DNA from: Alkalibacillus silvisoli
GTDB taxonomy: Bacteria; Bacillota; Bacilli; Bacillales; Alkalibacillaceae
Direction: 5' to 3'
Assembly: GCF_039521975.1 (NCBI RefSeq)
Contig: NZ_BAAACZ010000009.1
Span: 124,001 to 188,000 of the forward strand
Length of the DNA stretch: 64,000 nucleotides
Part shown: piece by piece, positions 25,875 through 35,201 of the stretch
Numbering within the stretch: position 1 is the stretch's first letter
Layout of the letters: each line of letters opens with the position of its first letter
The notes under the pieces: generated by a model
The model's input: the letters and a program-made list of their open reading frames with translations, nothing else
The model's database searches: none
Told to the model about the DNA's origin: nothing
Program-made: the position numbers and the translations under genes

Positions 25875-26136
25875 TTACGCAAATGCTAGTAAGAGAGGAG
25901 TACAGGTTGGAACCTGAACAGAGAAAGAAGCCTTGGCTGAAAGCTTCTACTGGTGGAAAACTTGGAAAGTCGCTCTGAAAATAGCAATTCCTTTGAAACT
26001 TAAGTAGAAGGGATCGGGAAGACCGTTATCTTACTTGAGTGTGTGGGTTACAAGTGTAGCTCATGAACAAAGGTGGTACCGCGAAATATTCAATCAAAGC
26101 TTTTCGTCCTTTTTAGGATGAAAGGCTTTTTTTATT
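25875..26136 (+). ncRNA. T-box riboswitch of valS
   Basis: The leader carries the T-box sequence TGGTACCGCG (26074-26083), which pairs with the NCCA end of uncharged tRNA, and a terminator (AAAGCTTTTCGTCCT with AGGATGAAAGGCTTT, then T7) that competes with it. A Stem I with an AG-rich bulge runs from about 25890 to 25980. The triplet GTC at 25969-25971, just ahead of the closing strand of Stem I, is placed as the Val specifier. Uncharged tRNA-Val should therefore allow read-through into valS. Confidence 0.93.
26096..26135 (+). terminator. Regulated terminator of the T-box
   Basis: A 15-bp stem with a four-base loop and a run of seven T; its left side overlaps the antiterminator region downstream of the T-box sequence. 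Confidence 0.88.
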
Positions 26137-26206
26137 GAGTAACTACCTGTTTGTTATAACCATTTTTAATTGAAGCTTAGCTAAATAAACTAAGGAGGAA
26201 TTTATT

Positions 26207-28861
26207 ATGAGTGAACACAATGATACTTCGATGGCACCGAAGTACAATCCAAATGAAGTTGAACAAGGCCGTTATCAATTTTGGGTGGAGGGTAAATATT
26301 TTGAAGCAAAAAATGATGAATCTAAAGACCCTTTCACAGTTGTTATTCCACCACCAAATGTTACTGGTCGTCTACACTTAGGCCATGCTTGGGATACCAC
26401 TTTGCAAGATATTATTACACGTTATAAGAGAATGCAAGGTTATGATGTATTGTGGTTACCTGGAATGGACCATGCTGGAATTGCGACACAAGCAAAAGTT
26501 GAAGGAAAGTTAAAAGAAGAAGGTCAAAGTCGTCATGATTTAGGGCGTGAGCAGTTCTTAGAAAAATCATGGGACTGGAAAGAAGAGTATGCCTCTTTTA
26601 TACGTGCACAATGGGAAAAGCTTGGATTAGGTGTAGACTATTCTAGAGAACGATTTACTTTAAATGAAGGGTTATCAAATGCTGTTCTTGAAGTATTTGT
26701 TTCTTTATATGAACAAGGGCTTATTTATCGTGGCGAATACATCATTAACTGGGACCCAAGCACACAAACGGCTTTATCTGACATAGAAGTAATCTATAAG
26801 GAAGTACAAGGTGCTTTTTATCACATGAAGTATCCGCTTAAAGATGGTTCTAATCATATTGAAGTCGCAACAACCCGTCCTGAAACAATGCTAGGTGATA
26901 CCGCGGTAGCCGTACATCCAGAAGATGAACGTTATAAAGACTTAATTGGAAAAACAGTCATTCTTCCAATTGTCGGGCGTGAAATTGAAATTGTTGCAGA
27001 CGATTATGTTGATATGGAATTTGGTTCAGGTGCTGTAAAAATTACCCCAGCTCATGATCCAAATGACTTTGAAATTGGAAACCGTCATGATTTAGAACGT
27101 GTACTAGTCATGCATGAAGACGGTACGATGAATGAAAATGCTGGTAAATATGAAGGTATGGATCGCTTTGAATGTCGTAAACAAATTGTTAAAGACTTAC
27201 AAGATGAAGGTGTTTTGTTTAACATTGAAGATCATACTCACCAAGTAGGCCATTCTGAGCGTAGTGATGCAGTTGTGGAGCCTTATCTTTCAACGCAATG
27301 GTTCGTTAAAATGGAACCATTAGCAGAAAAGGCGGTTGAACTACAGTCAACAGATGATCAAGTTAACTTTGTTCCCGATCGATTTGAGAAGACTTACTTA
27401 CACTGGATGGAAAACATTCGTGATTGGTGTATCTCTCGTCAGTTATGGTGGGGGCATAGAATTCCAGCGTGGTATCATAAAGAAACAGGAGAAGTTTATG
27501 TTGGACGTGAAGCACCTGAAGACTTAGAAAACTGGGAGCAAGATGAAGACGTACTCGATACTTGGTTCTCATCAGCGTTATGGCCTTTTTCAACGATGGG
27601 ATGGCCAGAGGAAGACAGCTACGACTTAAACCGTTATTTCCCAACAGATGTATTAGTAACAGGTTATGATATTATTTTCTTCTGGGTATCTCGTATGATC
27701 TTCCAAACGAAACATTTTATGAAGCGTCGTCCATTTAAAGATGTACTAATACACGGTTTAGTACGTGATGCAGAAGGCCGAAAGATGAGTAAGTCATTAG
27801 GTAATGGTGTTGACCCAATGGATGTCATTGATAAATATGGTGCAGACTCATTACGTTACTTCTTAGCAACTGGATCTTCACCTGGTCAAGATTTACGTTT
27901 CCACTGGGAGAAGGTTGAATCGACTTGGAACTTTAACAATAAAATTTGGAATGCTTCTCGTTTTGTTATAATGAACCTAGGTGATTTTAAATATGAGGAT
28001 ATTGATTTAACCGGTGAAAAGTCAGTTGCAGATGAGTGGATATTAACTCGATTAAATGAAACGATTGAAAATGTTACACGTAATATTGACCGCTATGATT
28101 TTGGTGAAGCGGGTAGGTATCTTTATAACTTTATATGGGATGAGTTCTGCGACTGGTACATTGAAATGGCTAAGTTACCACTTTACGGTGAGGATGAAGC
28201 GGCTAAAAAGACAACAAAGTCAGTGTTAGTGGTTACCTTAGATCACATTTTACGTATGTTACATCCATTTATGCCGTTTATTACCGAGGAAATTTGGCAA
28301 CACATTCCACATGAAGGTGAATCAATTACGATTCAAGACTGGCCAAAAGTAGATGAAACATACAGTAATCACCAATCAAGTAAGGAGATGGAACGTCTAG
28401 TTTCTATTATTCGTTCTGTTCGTAATGTAAGAGCAGAGGTCGATACACCAATGTCAAAAGAAATTAAAATTATGATTAAAGCAAATGATGATTATGTTGT
28501 TTCTGAATTAAACAAAAATGAAACTTATTTAAATCGTTTTTGTAATCCTGAAGAATTAATAGTTGGTACAGACGTTGAAGCACCTGAACAATCAAAGAGT
28601 GCAGTCGTTACTGGTGCAGAAATTTTCTTCCCGCTTGAAGGATTAATTGACCTTGATGACGAAATTAACAGATTAAAAGAAGAGTTAAAGAAATGGAATA
28701 GCGAAGTAGAGCGCGTTCAAAAGAAATTAGCGAATGATAATTTTGTTAATAAGGCTAAAGAAGCAGTCGTGCAAGAGGAACGAGATAAAGAAAAAGATTA
28801 CCTTGAAAAGCATAGGTTAGTTGAAAAACGTATTAATGATTTAGAAAATATAAGAAATTGA
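26207..28861 (+). CDS. valS: Valyl-tRNA synthetase
   Basis: Class I synthetase charging tRNA-Val, with editing against Thr. The 884-residue protein has the HIGH-type HLGH (57-60, in PNVTGRLHLGH), the CP1 editing domain (TTRPETMLGDTAVAVHPED and GSGAVKITPAHDPND, about 225-295), KMSKS (526-530), an anticodon-binding helical domain, and the C-terminal coiled coil typical of bacterial ValRS (about 815-884). The start is ATG 26207 after AAGGAGG. Expression is under the T-box just upstream. Confidence 0.98.
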   Translation: MSEHNDTSMAPKYNPNEVEQGRYQFWVEGKYFEAKNDESKDPFTVVIPPPNVTGRLHLGHAWDTTLQDIITRYKRMQGYDVLWLPGMDHAGIATQAKVEGKLKEEGQSRHDLGREQFLEKSWDWKEEYASFIRAQWEKLGLGVDYSRERFTLNEGLSNAVLEVFVSLYEQGLIYRGEYIINWDPSTQTALSDIEVIYKEVQGAFYHMKYPLKDGSNHIEVATTRPETMLGDTAVAVHPEDERYKDLIGKTVILPIVGREIEIVADDYVDMEFGSGAVKITPAHDPNDFEIGNRHDLERVLVMHEDGTMNENAGKYEGMDRFECRKQIVKDLQDEGVLFNIEDHTHQVGHSERSDAVVEPYLSTQWFVKMEPLAEKAVELQSTDDQVNFVPDRFEKTYLHWMENIRDWCISRQLWWGHRIPAWYHKETGEVYVGREAPEDLENWEQDEDVLDTWFSSALWPFSTMGWPEEDSYDLNRYFPTDVLVTGYDIIFFWVSRMIFQTKHFMKRRPFKDVLIHGLVRDAEGRKMSKSLGNGVDPMDVIDKYGADSLRYFLATGSSPGQDLRFHWEKVESTWNFNNKIWNASRFVIMNLGDFKYEDIDLTGEKSVADEWILTRLNETIENVTRNIDRYDFGEAGRYLYNFIWDEFCDWYIEMAKLPLYGEDEAAKKTTKSVLVVTLDHILRMLHPFMPFITEEIWQHIPHEGESITIQDWPKVDETYSNHQSSKEMERLVSIIRSVRNVRAEVDTPMSKEIKIMIKANDDYVVSELNKNETYLNRFCNPEELIVGTDVEAPEQSKSAVVTGAEIFFPLEGLIDLDDEINRLKEELKKWNSEVERVQKKLANDNFVNKAKEAVVQEERDKEKDYLEKHRLVEKRINDLENIRN

Positions 28862-28870
28862 TCATTAAAG

Positions 28871-28907
28871 TGAGTTGCTTCTTTGAATAGAGGAGCAACT
28901 CATGTTT
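28871..28907 (+). terminator. Weak terminator after valS
   Basis: TGAGTTGCT pairs with AGCAACTCA, followed by TGTTTTAT. Confidence 0.55.
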
Positions 28908-29037
28908 TATCCGTATAGCAAGTTTAACTTTGTCAATGGATTAAAGTATGAGTTGTATAGGGCTGTTGTCATTTAAAAAAGGTAACAAACCGTGTAACTC
29001 TCCTCCAAATTTACCCGATTAGAGATAGGTGACTTTG

Positions 29038-30324
29038 ATGAATGAACGAGAAGCAATAGATTGGCTCAACTCTCAATTAACACATGGAATTAAACCAGGC
29101 TTAAGCCGAGTTCAATATTTATTAGAACAATTAGGAAATCCACAAAATCAAATAAAAACCATCCATGTAGCAGGAACAAACGGTAAGGGGACAACAACAT
29201 TGTTCTTAAACAACATGTTAGAGCAACATGGATATAAAGTTGGCTCTTTTACTTCACCTTATATAGAAACAATGAATGAGCGAATTAGCATTAACAAACA
29301 ACCGGTAAACGGCTGTGAGCTAGCTGAACTAGTAACACAGATTCAACCTATTTGTGAAGAAGTAGCTAAGTCAGGTGAAGGTCCACCGACAGAATTTGAA
29401 ATTATTACAGTGATGGCGTATGTATATTTTGCTAAGAAACAGGTTGACTACGCTATTATTGAAGTAGGATTAGGAGGTCGATTAGATTCTACTAATGTGA
29501 TCCAACCTATTATTAGTATTATTACAACGATTGGTTATGATCACGTTAATGTATTAGGGAACTCACTAGGAGAAATTACACAAGAAAAAGCAGGTATTAT
29601 TAAAGAGAATGTCCCAGTCATCACGGGTGTTAAACAAGAGGAAGCCCAAAAGGTAATCCAAGAAGTGTCAAGAAGATGTGAAGCACCTGTTAAATGGTTA
29701 AATCAAGATTTTCATATTAAAATAATTGAATCAACCCAAACAGGAGAAACATTTGACTTTACCCGTCAAGATTGTTCATTAGACCGTGTTCAGCTATCTA
29801 TGTGTGGTCATCATCAAATCGAAAATGCTGCATTAGCAATTGAAAGCTTTTTAACAATAGCTGAATTAGAAGGTGGTGGCTGTCGTAGTGATGCGATCTA
29901 TCAAGGTCTTAATCAAAGTTATTGGCCAGGTCGTTTCGAATATGTTCAAACGAATCCAGACATTATTTTTGATGGCGCTCACAATGTTGAGGCGGTGAAA
30001 GCTTTAATAGAAACAATTAATGAAAGGTATGACCCTTCGAAAGTCCGTATTATTTGTGCTTTTGTGAAAAATAAACCTATTGACCAGATCCTTAGCATGA
30101 TGTCTAAGAATTTTACAAATATAACGCTTACAACATTTGACTTCTTGAATAATTGTGGGTATTATGAACTAAATGAAAAGTATGAAAATTATAACGTTAG
30201 TATAGTAAGAGACTGGAAAATAACATATGACACAGCTGTAGAGTCTCTAGATCATAGTGAAGTATTAGTCGTTACTGGTTCTTTATATTTTGTATCAGAA
30301 ATTAAAAGAAAGTTGAAGCTATGA
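29038..30324 (+). CDS. folC: Folylpolyglutamate synthase / dihydrofolate synthase
   Basis: Adds glutamates to folates with ATP. The 428-residue protein has the Mur-ligase-like P-loop GTNGKGTT (46-53), FTSPYIETMNERISIN (about 73-88), EVGLGGRLDSTNV (about 142-154), and the C-terminal DGAHNVEA (about 311-318). The start is ATG 29038; a GTG at 29029 overlaps the probable ribosome-binding site AGGTGA. It follows valS, as in B. subtilis. The next gene there is comC; here a diguanylate cyclase gene takes that place. Confidence 0.96.
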   Translation: MNEREAIDWLNSQLTHGIKPGLSRVQYLLEQLGNPQNQIKTIHVAGTNGKGTTTLFLNNMLEQHGYKVGSFTSPYIETMNERISINKQPVNGCELAELVTQIQPICEEVAKSGEGPPTEFEIITVMAYVYFAKKQVDYAIIEVGLGGRLDSTNVIQPIISIITTIGYDHVNVLGNSLGEITQEKAGIIKENVPVITGVKQEEAQKVIQEVSRRCEAPVKWLNQDFHIKIIESTQTGETFDFTRQDCSLDRVQLSMCGHHQIENAALAIESFLTIAELEGGGCRSDAIYQGLNQSYWPGRFEYVQTNPDIIFDGAHNVEAVKALIETINERYDPSKVRIICAFVKNKPIDQILSMMSKNFTNITLTTFDFLNNCGYYELNEKYENYNVSIVRDWKITYDTAVESLDHSEVLVVTGSLYFVSEIKRKLKL

Positions 30325-30364
30325 ACTGATTTCACTTTCCTGATAAAGAAGGGGCCTTATTTAT

Positions 30365-32089
30365 ATGTCAAGATCTAAAAATATAACGGTTTGGCTTATA
30401 TGGTTAGCAGTGTTTCCAACCTCTATGGCTTATTTATATTTCGCAATTGAACCAAACTTCCAAGGGTATTGGTTTGATTTAATTGCATTTGCTATTGTTA
30501 TGTGTGCGGTATCCGTATTTCCTATACAAGTTGGTTCGATTACCATTCTGTTTGTTAATGGTGTAAGCTTTGCGGTCTTCTTATACTTTGGTCTAATTGC
30601 TGAAATTATTTTAACTCAGTTAGCTTTAGTCGCTCTCTTTATAAGTATAAGGTTAAAGAAATCAGAGTTTTATAGGATTGCTACTAACTCCACGATGCTC
30701 TTTCTAACTTCAATATTTGCTGCAGTAGTGTATTATACTTTGGGTGGTACACATGGTGTGCTTTCATTAAGTACTTTAGATGAAATCATTCCTCTAGTTG
30801 GTTATGTTATAGGATCAATTGTCGTCAACCAGTTCTTATTAACGATCATTGATGTTTTTGTCAAAGGTAACAAGTTCTCGGCTGTCCCTAAGTCTTTATT
30901 TATTGATGGTCTGACAACGATGATGATTTTCCCGTTTGGATTAATACTTTATATTTTATATTTAGAAATTGGAGTACCTGGTATTTTTATCGTTGGATTC
31001 CCGGCAATTCTTTTGTCAGTAGTAATCTCCACATACCATAAAGGTAGGAAGGTCAATACTTATTTACACGATACAAGTCAAATTGGCCATGAATTATCTA
31101 AAAAACTTAATGTGAAAAGTGTTTTAGATACCTTTATTACTGAAGTGGAGAAGTTAATACCTATGTCCAATTTATATGTCTATGATATTTCAAATTCTTC
31201 TCGTTCTATGACTGTGATTAGACATGTCGACAGAGAACAAGATAAAGGGTTAGAAGATTTATCTTTAGTTTATGGCGAAGGATTTGCAGGGAGAATTTAT
31301 AAAGATCAAAAAGCTTTAATCATGTTAAGTAGAAAGCAATTAGACAAAATCCCAGACCTTGAGTTACCAGATGAAGTACATAGTGCAATTGGTGTTCCTA
31401 TTTTAAGGGGTAACTCTGTGGTTGGTGTCATAGTCATTGCTTCAAAACAAATTAGAGCATATGAAAAGTATCACTTAATGTTACTTGAAATACTAGGGAA
31501 CTTCTTGTCGGTTGCTATTGAAAATGCTAGACATTATCAATCTGAGAAGAATAAAAGTCAAAGGGACAGATTGACAGGCTTATACAATTACCGCTATTTC
31601 ACAGAGCACCTGGAAGGGTATGCTCTTGATTTAATGGAAAAAGGTTTAGAAGAAAAGCTATCTGTTGTATTGTTCGACTTAGATTCATTTAAAAAGCTTA
31701 ATGATACATATGGTCATGAAGCGGGTAATGAAGTATTAATAGAGTTAGCGAGACGTCTAGAGGCTTATATTGGTGAGAGAGGCATTGTTGCAAGGTATGG
31801 TGGTGAAGAATTCACAGTTTTACTTAAAGGTATTGAACATAGTGAGGCTATACAATTAGCTGAAGATATAAGATATATGATTGCTCAGGAGCCCTTTGTC
31901 ATTCAACAGCATATGATAGAAGGAGAAGATCAAGTTAAAGTTTATGTTACAGCAAGTATTGGTGTCGCCACATATCCAGATCATTGTGAGTCACCAGAAG
32001 AGCTAATTAGACAAGCTGACCGTTCTATGTATGTTGGAGCTAAAAGAAGTGGTAAAAACCGAGTCGCCTCAGCTGCCGTTGCCATGTAA
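30365..32089 (+). CDS. Membrane-bound diguanylate cyclase (GAF-GGDEF)
   Basis: A 574-residue protein. The N-terminal third (about 8-222) is a block of seven or eight membrane helices, followed by a GAF domain (about 240-390) and a C-terminal GGDEF domain (about 400-570). The active-site motif is intact as GGEEF (479-483), with DLDSFKKLNDTYGHEAGNE for metal and substrate, so c-di-GMP synthesis is expected. The RxxD inhibitory I-site five residues before GGEEF is not present. The membrane block and GAF domain suggest ligand or redox sensing. The start is ATG 30365. It lies between folC and spoIIB, where B. subtilis has comC. Confidence 0.9.
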   Translation: MSRSKNITVWLIWLAVFPTSMAYLYFAIEPNFQGYWFDLIAFAIVMCAVSVFPIQVGSITILFVNGVSFAVFLYFGLIAEIILTQLALVALFISIRLKKSEFYRIATNSTMLFLTSIFAAVVYYTLGGTHGVLSLSTLDEIIPLVGYVIGSIVVNQFLLTIIDVFVKGNKFSAVPKSLFIDGLTTMMIFPFGLILYILYLEIGVPGIFIVGFPAILLSVVISTYHKGRKVNTYLHDTSQIGHELSKKLNVKSVLDTFITEVEKLIPMSNLYVYDISNSSRSMTVIRHVDREQDKGLEDLSLVYGEGFAGRIYKDQKALIMLSRKQLDKIPDLELPDEVHSAIGVPILRGNSVVGVIVIASKQIRAYEKYHLMLLEILGNFLSVAIENARHYQSEKNKSQRDRLTGLYNYRYFTEHLEGYALDLMEKGLEEKLSVVLFDLDSFKKLNDTYGHEAGNEVLIELARRLEAYIGERGIVARYGGEEFTVLLKGIEHSEAIQLAEDIRYMIAQEPFVIQQHMIEGEDQVKVYVTASIGVATYPDHCESPEELIRQADRSMYVGAKRSGKNRVASAAVAM

Positions 32090-32107
32090 TATCTTGAATA
32101 ATTAATG

Positions 32108-32152
32108 TGCCTATTTGGATTATATTAAATTAATCCAAGTAGGCATTTTTTG
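32108..32152 (+). terminator. Terminator after the diguanylate cyclase gene
   Basis: TGCCTATTTGGATTA pairs with TAATCCAAGTAGGCA (one G-T pair), followed by TTTTTT. Confidence 0.92.
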
Positions 32153-32245
32153 TCTTAAATTGGAGAAGTTATGTGACAAGATTTTAGTATTTTTTTAATT
32201 GAACTATGATAGGATACAAGCAACAAAGATGAAGGTGGTTATAAA

Positions 32246-33076
32246 ATGGACGAGCGTAAAAAAGTAAGAGTTACGATTAACCAAAATTCTAAAGACCATC
32301 GTTCACATGATTTAGAACAAGTACTAACACCTAAAAATCGTGGTATACATAAGTTTTCTAACAGAAAGAAGTTTTCAGTTACTATATTAAGAGCAGTCCT
32401 TTTAGCAGTCGCTTTAGGAACATTATTCGGTTTTGCGATGATGTACTTTTTCGATTTATCAACTGAGCAAACGCCTGTTAATGCACCGGTGGAAACAATT
32501 GCTGACCAAGATGAAGATGAGGATCAAGAAGTGGACGAGTCCGGTAATGAAGGTAATGGTAACGCTGTATATCAATTAGAACTAAATTCACATCACGTAT
32601 TTCAATTGGGCGTATTTTCTACAGAAGAAAATGCTAGGGAATTACAGAACGAGTTATCTAGCATTCCATCTGTTGTAACGGAAAATGAGGGGCAATTTGT
32701 TTTAGTATCATCATTGATTACTGACTCAACAGTTGAAAGTGAAGTTGCGAACTATTTTGAGTCTATCGGATTAGAAGAAAATGAAGGCTATATAGTTAAA
32801 CCATGGACATTTTCGAATGTTGAATCAGAAGTTCCGGATGATGTTCGCGATTGGCTCGCTCAAGGGGAGCAGTTGATAAGCGTTGAAAGCTTAAATGATG
32901 AATGGATTAATGAAACAGAAGACTGGTTGTCGCAGCTTCCAGGACACTATAGTGATGATGTTTATTTGGATGAGGCGATCAATATTGTGACTGCTCCTGA
33001 AAGTGAGGATGGGGCTATTCAGGTTCAGCGACAAACATTAATTTTGGCGATCTATTTATTCTTTGATTCAATATAA
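32246..33076 (+). CDS. spoIIB: Stage II sporulation protein B (SPOR-domain membrane protein)
   Basis: A 276-residue single-pass membrane protein. A basic cytosolic N-terminus (1-44) is followed by one membrane helix (45-69), an acidic linker (about 75-107), a SPOR-like domain (about 112-187, starting FQLGVFSTEENARELQNEL), and an acidic C-terminal region. SpoIIB localises to the sporulation septum in B. subtilis and helps septal thinning and engulfment by binding denuded glycan through SPOR. Identity rests on this architecture and on the position before radC-mreB; sequence identity across the family is low. The maf gene that lies between spoIIB and radC in B. subtilis is absent. ATG 32246 follows AAGGTGG. 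Confidence 0.82.
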   Translation: MDERKKVRVTINQNSKDHRSHDLEQVLTPKNRGIHKFSNRKKFSVTILRAVLLAVALGTLFGFAMMYFFDLSTEQTPVNAPVETIADQDEDEDQEVDESGNEGNGNAVYQLELNSHHVFQLGVFSTEENARELQNELSSIPSVVTENEGQFVLVSSLITDSTVESEVANYFESIGLEENEGYIVKPWTFSNVESEVPDDVRDWLAQGEQLISVESLNDEWINETEDWLSQLPGHYSDDVYLDEAINIVTAPESEDGAIQVQRQTLILAIYLFFDSI

Positions 33077-33144
33077 TCAAAAGACGTATAAATGTTATTT
33101 TAATGTTTAACTTATCAAATATATAGGGTTTAATGGGTGATTAT

Positions 33145-33175
33145 AAAAGGGAAAATGCTTTTTTCCCTTTTTGTT
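33145..33175 (+). terminator. Terminator after spoIIB
   Basis: AAAAGGGAAAA pairs with TTTTTTCCCTTTT; a T-rich tail (TTGTTTTATTTTT) follows. Confidence 0.75.
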
Positions 33176-33234
33176 TTATTTTTAATACTTATTTAAAATA
33201 TACATGTTCAATTCAATTGAGAGGAGCATGTATC

Positions 33235-33921
33235 GTGAGTGCAAATATTTTAATACGAGATGTACCAGAAAATGATCGACCGAGGGAGCGTTTAATTCAA
33301 GTGGGCTCTCAAGCTTTATCAAATCAAGAGTTGATTGCTATTTTATTGGGTAGCGGTTCAAAAGGTTACTCGGCGCTATCCTTAGCTACAAGAGTGCTAA
33401 AGCATTTTGAGGGGTTATTGTTACTTAGGGATGCCTCGATTGATGAATTAACATCAATTAATGGTATTGGAACAGCTAAGGCTGTACAACTAATGGCTGC
33501 TTTGGAATTAGGAAAGAGAATACAAACATTTAAAACGAGTGAACAATATGTTATAAAAAGCCCAGAAGATGGAGCTAATTTTTTGATGGAGGATTTAAGA
33601 GGGCTTAAACAAGAACACTTCGTAGCACTTTACTTAAATACGAAGAATCAAATCATACACAGGCAAACGATTTTTATTGGCAGTTTAAACTCTTCAATAG
33701 TCCACCCACGTGAAGTATTTAAAGAAGCTATTAAACGTTCAGCAGCTTCAATCATCTGTGCTCACAACCATCCATCTGGAGACCCTTCCCCCTCTAATGA
33801 AGATATCCATGTTACAAGACGGCTTTATGAGTCTGGAAAAGTAATAGGAATTGAGCTTTTAGACCATTTAGTTATCGGAGATCAGAAGTACATTTCAATG
33901 AAAGAGAAAGGATATTTATAA
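33235..33921 (+). CDS. radC: RadC/YsxA family JAMM-domain protein
   Basis: A 228-residue protein with an N-terminal helix-hairpin-helix region (LTSINGIGTAKAVQLMAALELG, about 72-93) and a C-terminal JAMM metalloprotease-like fold with the metal motif AHNHPSGDPSPSNED (His177, His179, Asp190). The family was once thought to act in DNA repair; its role is unproven. The start is GTG 33235 behind GAGAGGAG; starts further upstream give a non-conserved leader. It precedes mreB, as ysxA does in B. subtilis. Confidence 0.93.
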   Translation: MSANILIRDVPENDRPRERLIQVGSQALSNQELIAILLGSGSKGYSALSLATRVLKHFEGLLLLRDASIDELTSINGIGTAKAVQLMAALELGKRIQTFKTSEQYVIKSPEDGANFLMEDLRGLKQEHFVALYLNTKNQIIHRQTIFIGSLNSSIVHPREVFKEAIKRSAASIICAHNHPSGDPSPSNEDIHVTRRLYESGKVIGIELLDHLVIGDQKYISMKEKGYL

Positions 33922-34012
33922 CTAGATTTGGCAAACTTAGACCTTAGAAAAATAGTTATAAAATCACACATATTTGAGGTATGTAAACCTATCTATTTTC
34001 CCTTATTTTTCG

Positions 34013-34018
34013 TATAAT
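34013..34018 (+). promoter_or_regulatory. -10 element upstream of mreB
   Basis: A consensus TATAAT lies 126 bases ahead of the mreB start, with no clear -35. Transcripts from it would include the hairpin at 34036-34080. Confidence 0.45.
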
Positions 34019-34035
34019 ATAACTATTAATATAAA

Positions 34036-34080
34036 AATAAGCACCACTATAAGTCGATTAAATGAATTGTGGTGCTTATT
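34036..34080 (+). terminator. Hairpin between radC and mreB
   Basis: AATAAGCACCAC and GTGGTGCTTATT form a perfect 12-bp stem with a 21-base loop, followed by CATGTTTTAC. It could end radC transcription, but it lies downstream of the likely mreB -10 and would then be in the mreB leader. Confidence 0.6.
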
Positions 34081-34143
34081 CATGTTTTACAAATTCATAG
34101 CGTATTTTATAGTATCAATCTTTTTAAAGAGGGGCGATCAAGA

Positions 34144-35184
34144 TTGGGAACATCATTTATGAACCGTGATTTCGGTATAGATTTAGGTACAGCTAATACG
34201 CTTGTTTATGTTAAAAACAAAGGTATTGTTTTAAATGAACCTACTGTCGTTGCAGTTAATAAAATTACAAATGAAATATCTGCAGTAGGAAATGAAGCTA
34301 AAAAAATGGTCGGAAGAACGCCAGAGAATATATCGGTCATCAGGCCGATGAAAGATGGTGTGATTGCAGACTTTGATACGACAGCTGCCATGATGGATTA
34401 TTATGTCAGTAAAGTTCATAAAGCAAAATCCATTTTTTCGAGTAAACCGAATGTCATCGTCTGTGTTCCTTCTGGTATTACGATGGTAGAAGAGCGTGCT
34501 GTGTTAGATGCAACAAAGCAGGCTGGAGCCAAAGGTGCCTATCCCATCTCAGAACCGTTTGCTGCAGCGATTGGTGCTGGTTTACCTGTATGGGATCCGA
34601 CTGGTAATATGGTAGTGGATATTGGTGGAGGTACCTCAGAAGTTGCGATTATCTCACTTGGTGGTACAGTGACGAGTCGGTCAATTCGTATGGCAGGCGA
34701 TACAATGGACCAACAAATTATTACTTATATTCGAAAAAAACATGGCTTATTAATTGGAGAATCGACAGCAGAAAAGTTAAAATTAGAATTAGGTTCTGCA
34801 CGTGTAGATGATGAACGTGATAAAATGAATATAAGAGGCCGTGACCTAGTGACAGGCTTGCCACAAACAGTTACAATTCATAACGAAGAAATTGTAGAGG
34901 CTATTAAAGAAACGATTGAAGCGATTATTGAAGCGGTAAAAAATACTTTAGAGTCAACACCACCAGAGCTTTCATCCGATATAATGGACCGAGGGATTGT
35001 TCTAACAGGTGGTGGTGCCTTATTGAAAGCTTTAAATGAAGTGCTTAGTGAGGCTACTGAAATGCCAGTATTTGTTGCCGAAAATCCATTAGAATGTGTA
35101 GCAATTGGTACAGGGAAAGCTTTAGATCACATTGAACATTTTAAAAATGCACCAAATGTTGCAGATCGAAATCCGCTAAATTAA
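34144..35184 (+). CDS. mreB: Rod-shape determining protein MreB (actin homologue)
   Basis: Forms membrane-bound filaments that orient lateral wall synthesis. The 346-residue protein has the actin-type phosphate-1 motif FGIDLGTANTLVYV (about 9-22), phosphate-2 VVDIGGGTSEVAII (about 159-172) and the adenosine motif GIVLTGGGALLKAL (about 284-297). The start is TTG 34144, nine bases after AGAGGGG (34128-34134), giving MGTSFMNRDFG; ATG 34159 is an alternative lacking a ribosome-binding site. It is the first gene of mreBCD-minCD. Confidence 0.96.
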   Translation: MGTSFMNRDFGIDLGTANTLVYVKNKGIVLNEPTVVAVNKITNEISAVGNEAKKMVGRTPENISVIRPMKDGVIADFDTTAAMMDYYVSKVHKAKSIFSSKPNVIVCVPSGITMVEERAVLDATKQAGAKGAYPISEPFAAAIGAGLPVWDPTGNMVVDIGGGTSEVAIISLGGTVTSRSIRMAGDTMDQQIITYIRKKHGLLIGESTAEKLKLELGSARVDDERDKMNIRGRDLVTGLPQTVTIHNEEIVEAIKETIEAIIEAVKNTLESTPPELSSDIMDRGIVLTGGGALLKALNEVLSEATEMPVFVAENPLECVAIGTGKALDHIEHFKNAPNVADRNPLN

Positions 35185-35201
35185 GAGAAGGTGTACGTAT
35201 T

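Noticed and set aside
25796..25978. A 60-codon frame before valS
   Set aside because: It lies over the promoter and Stem I of the T-box leader and has no ribosome-binding site.
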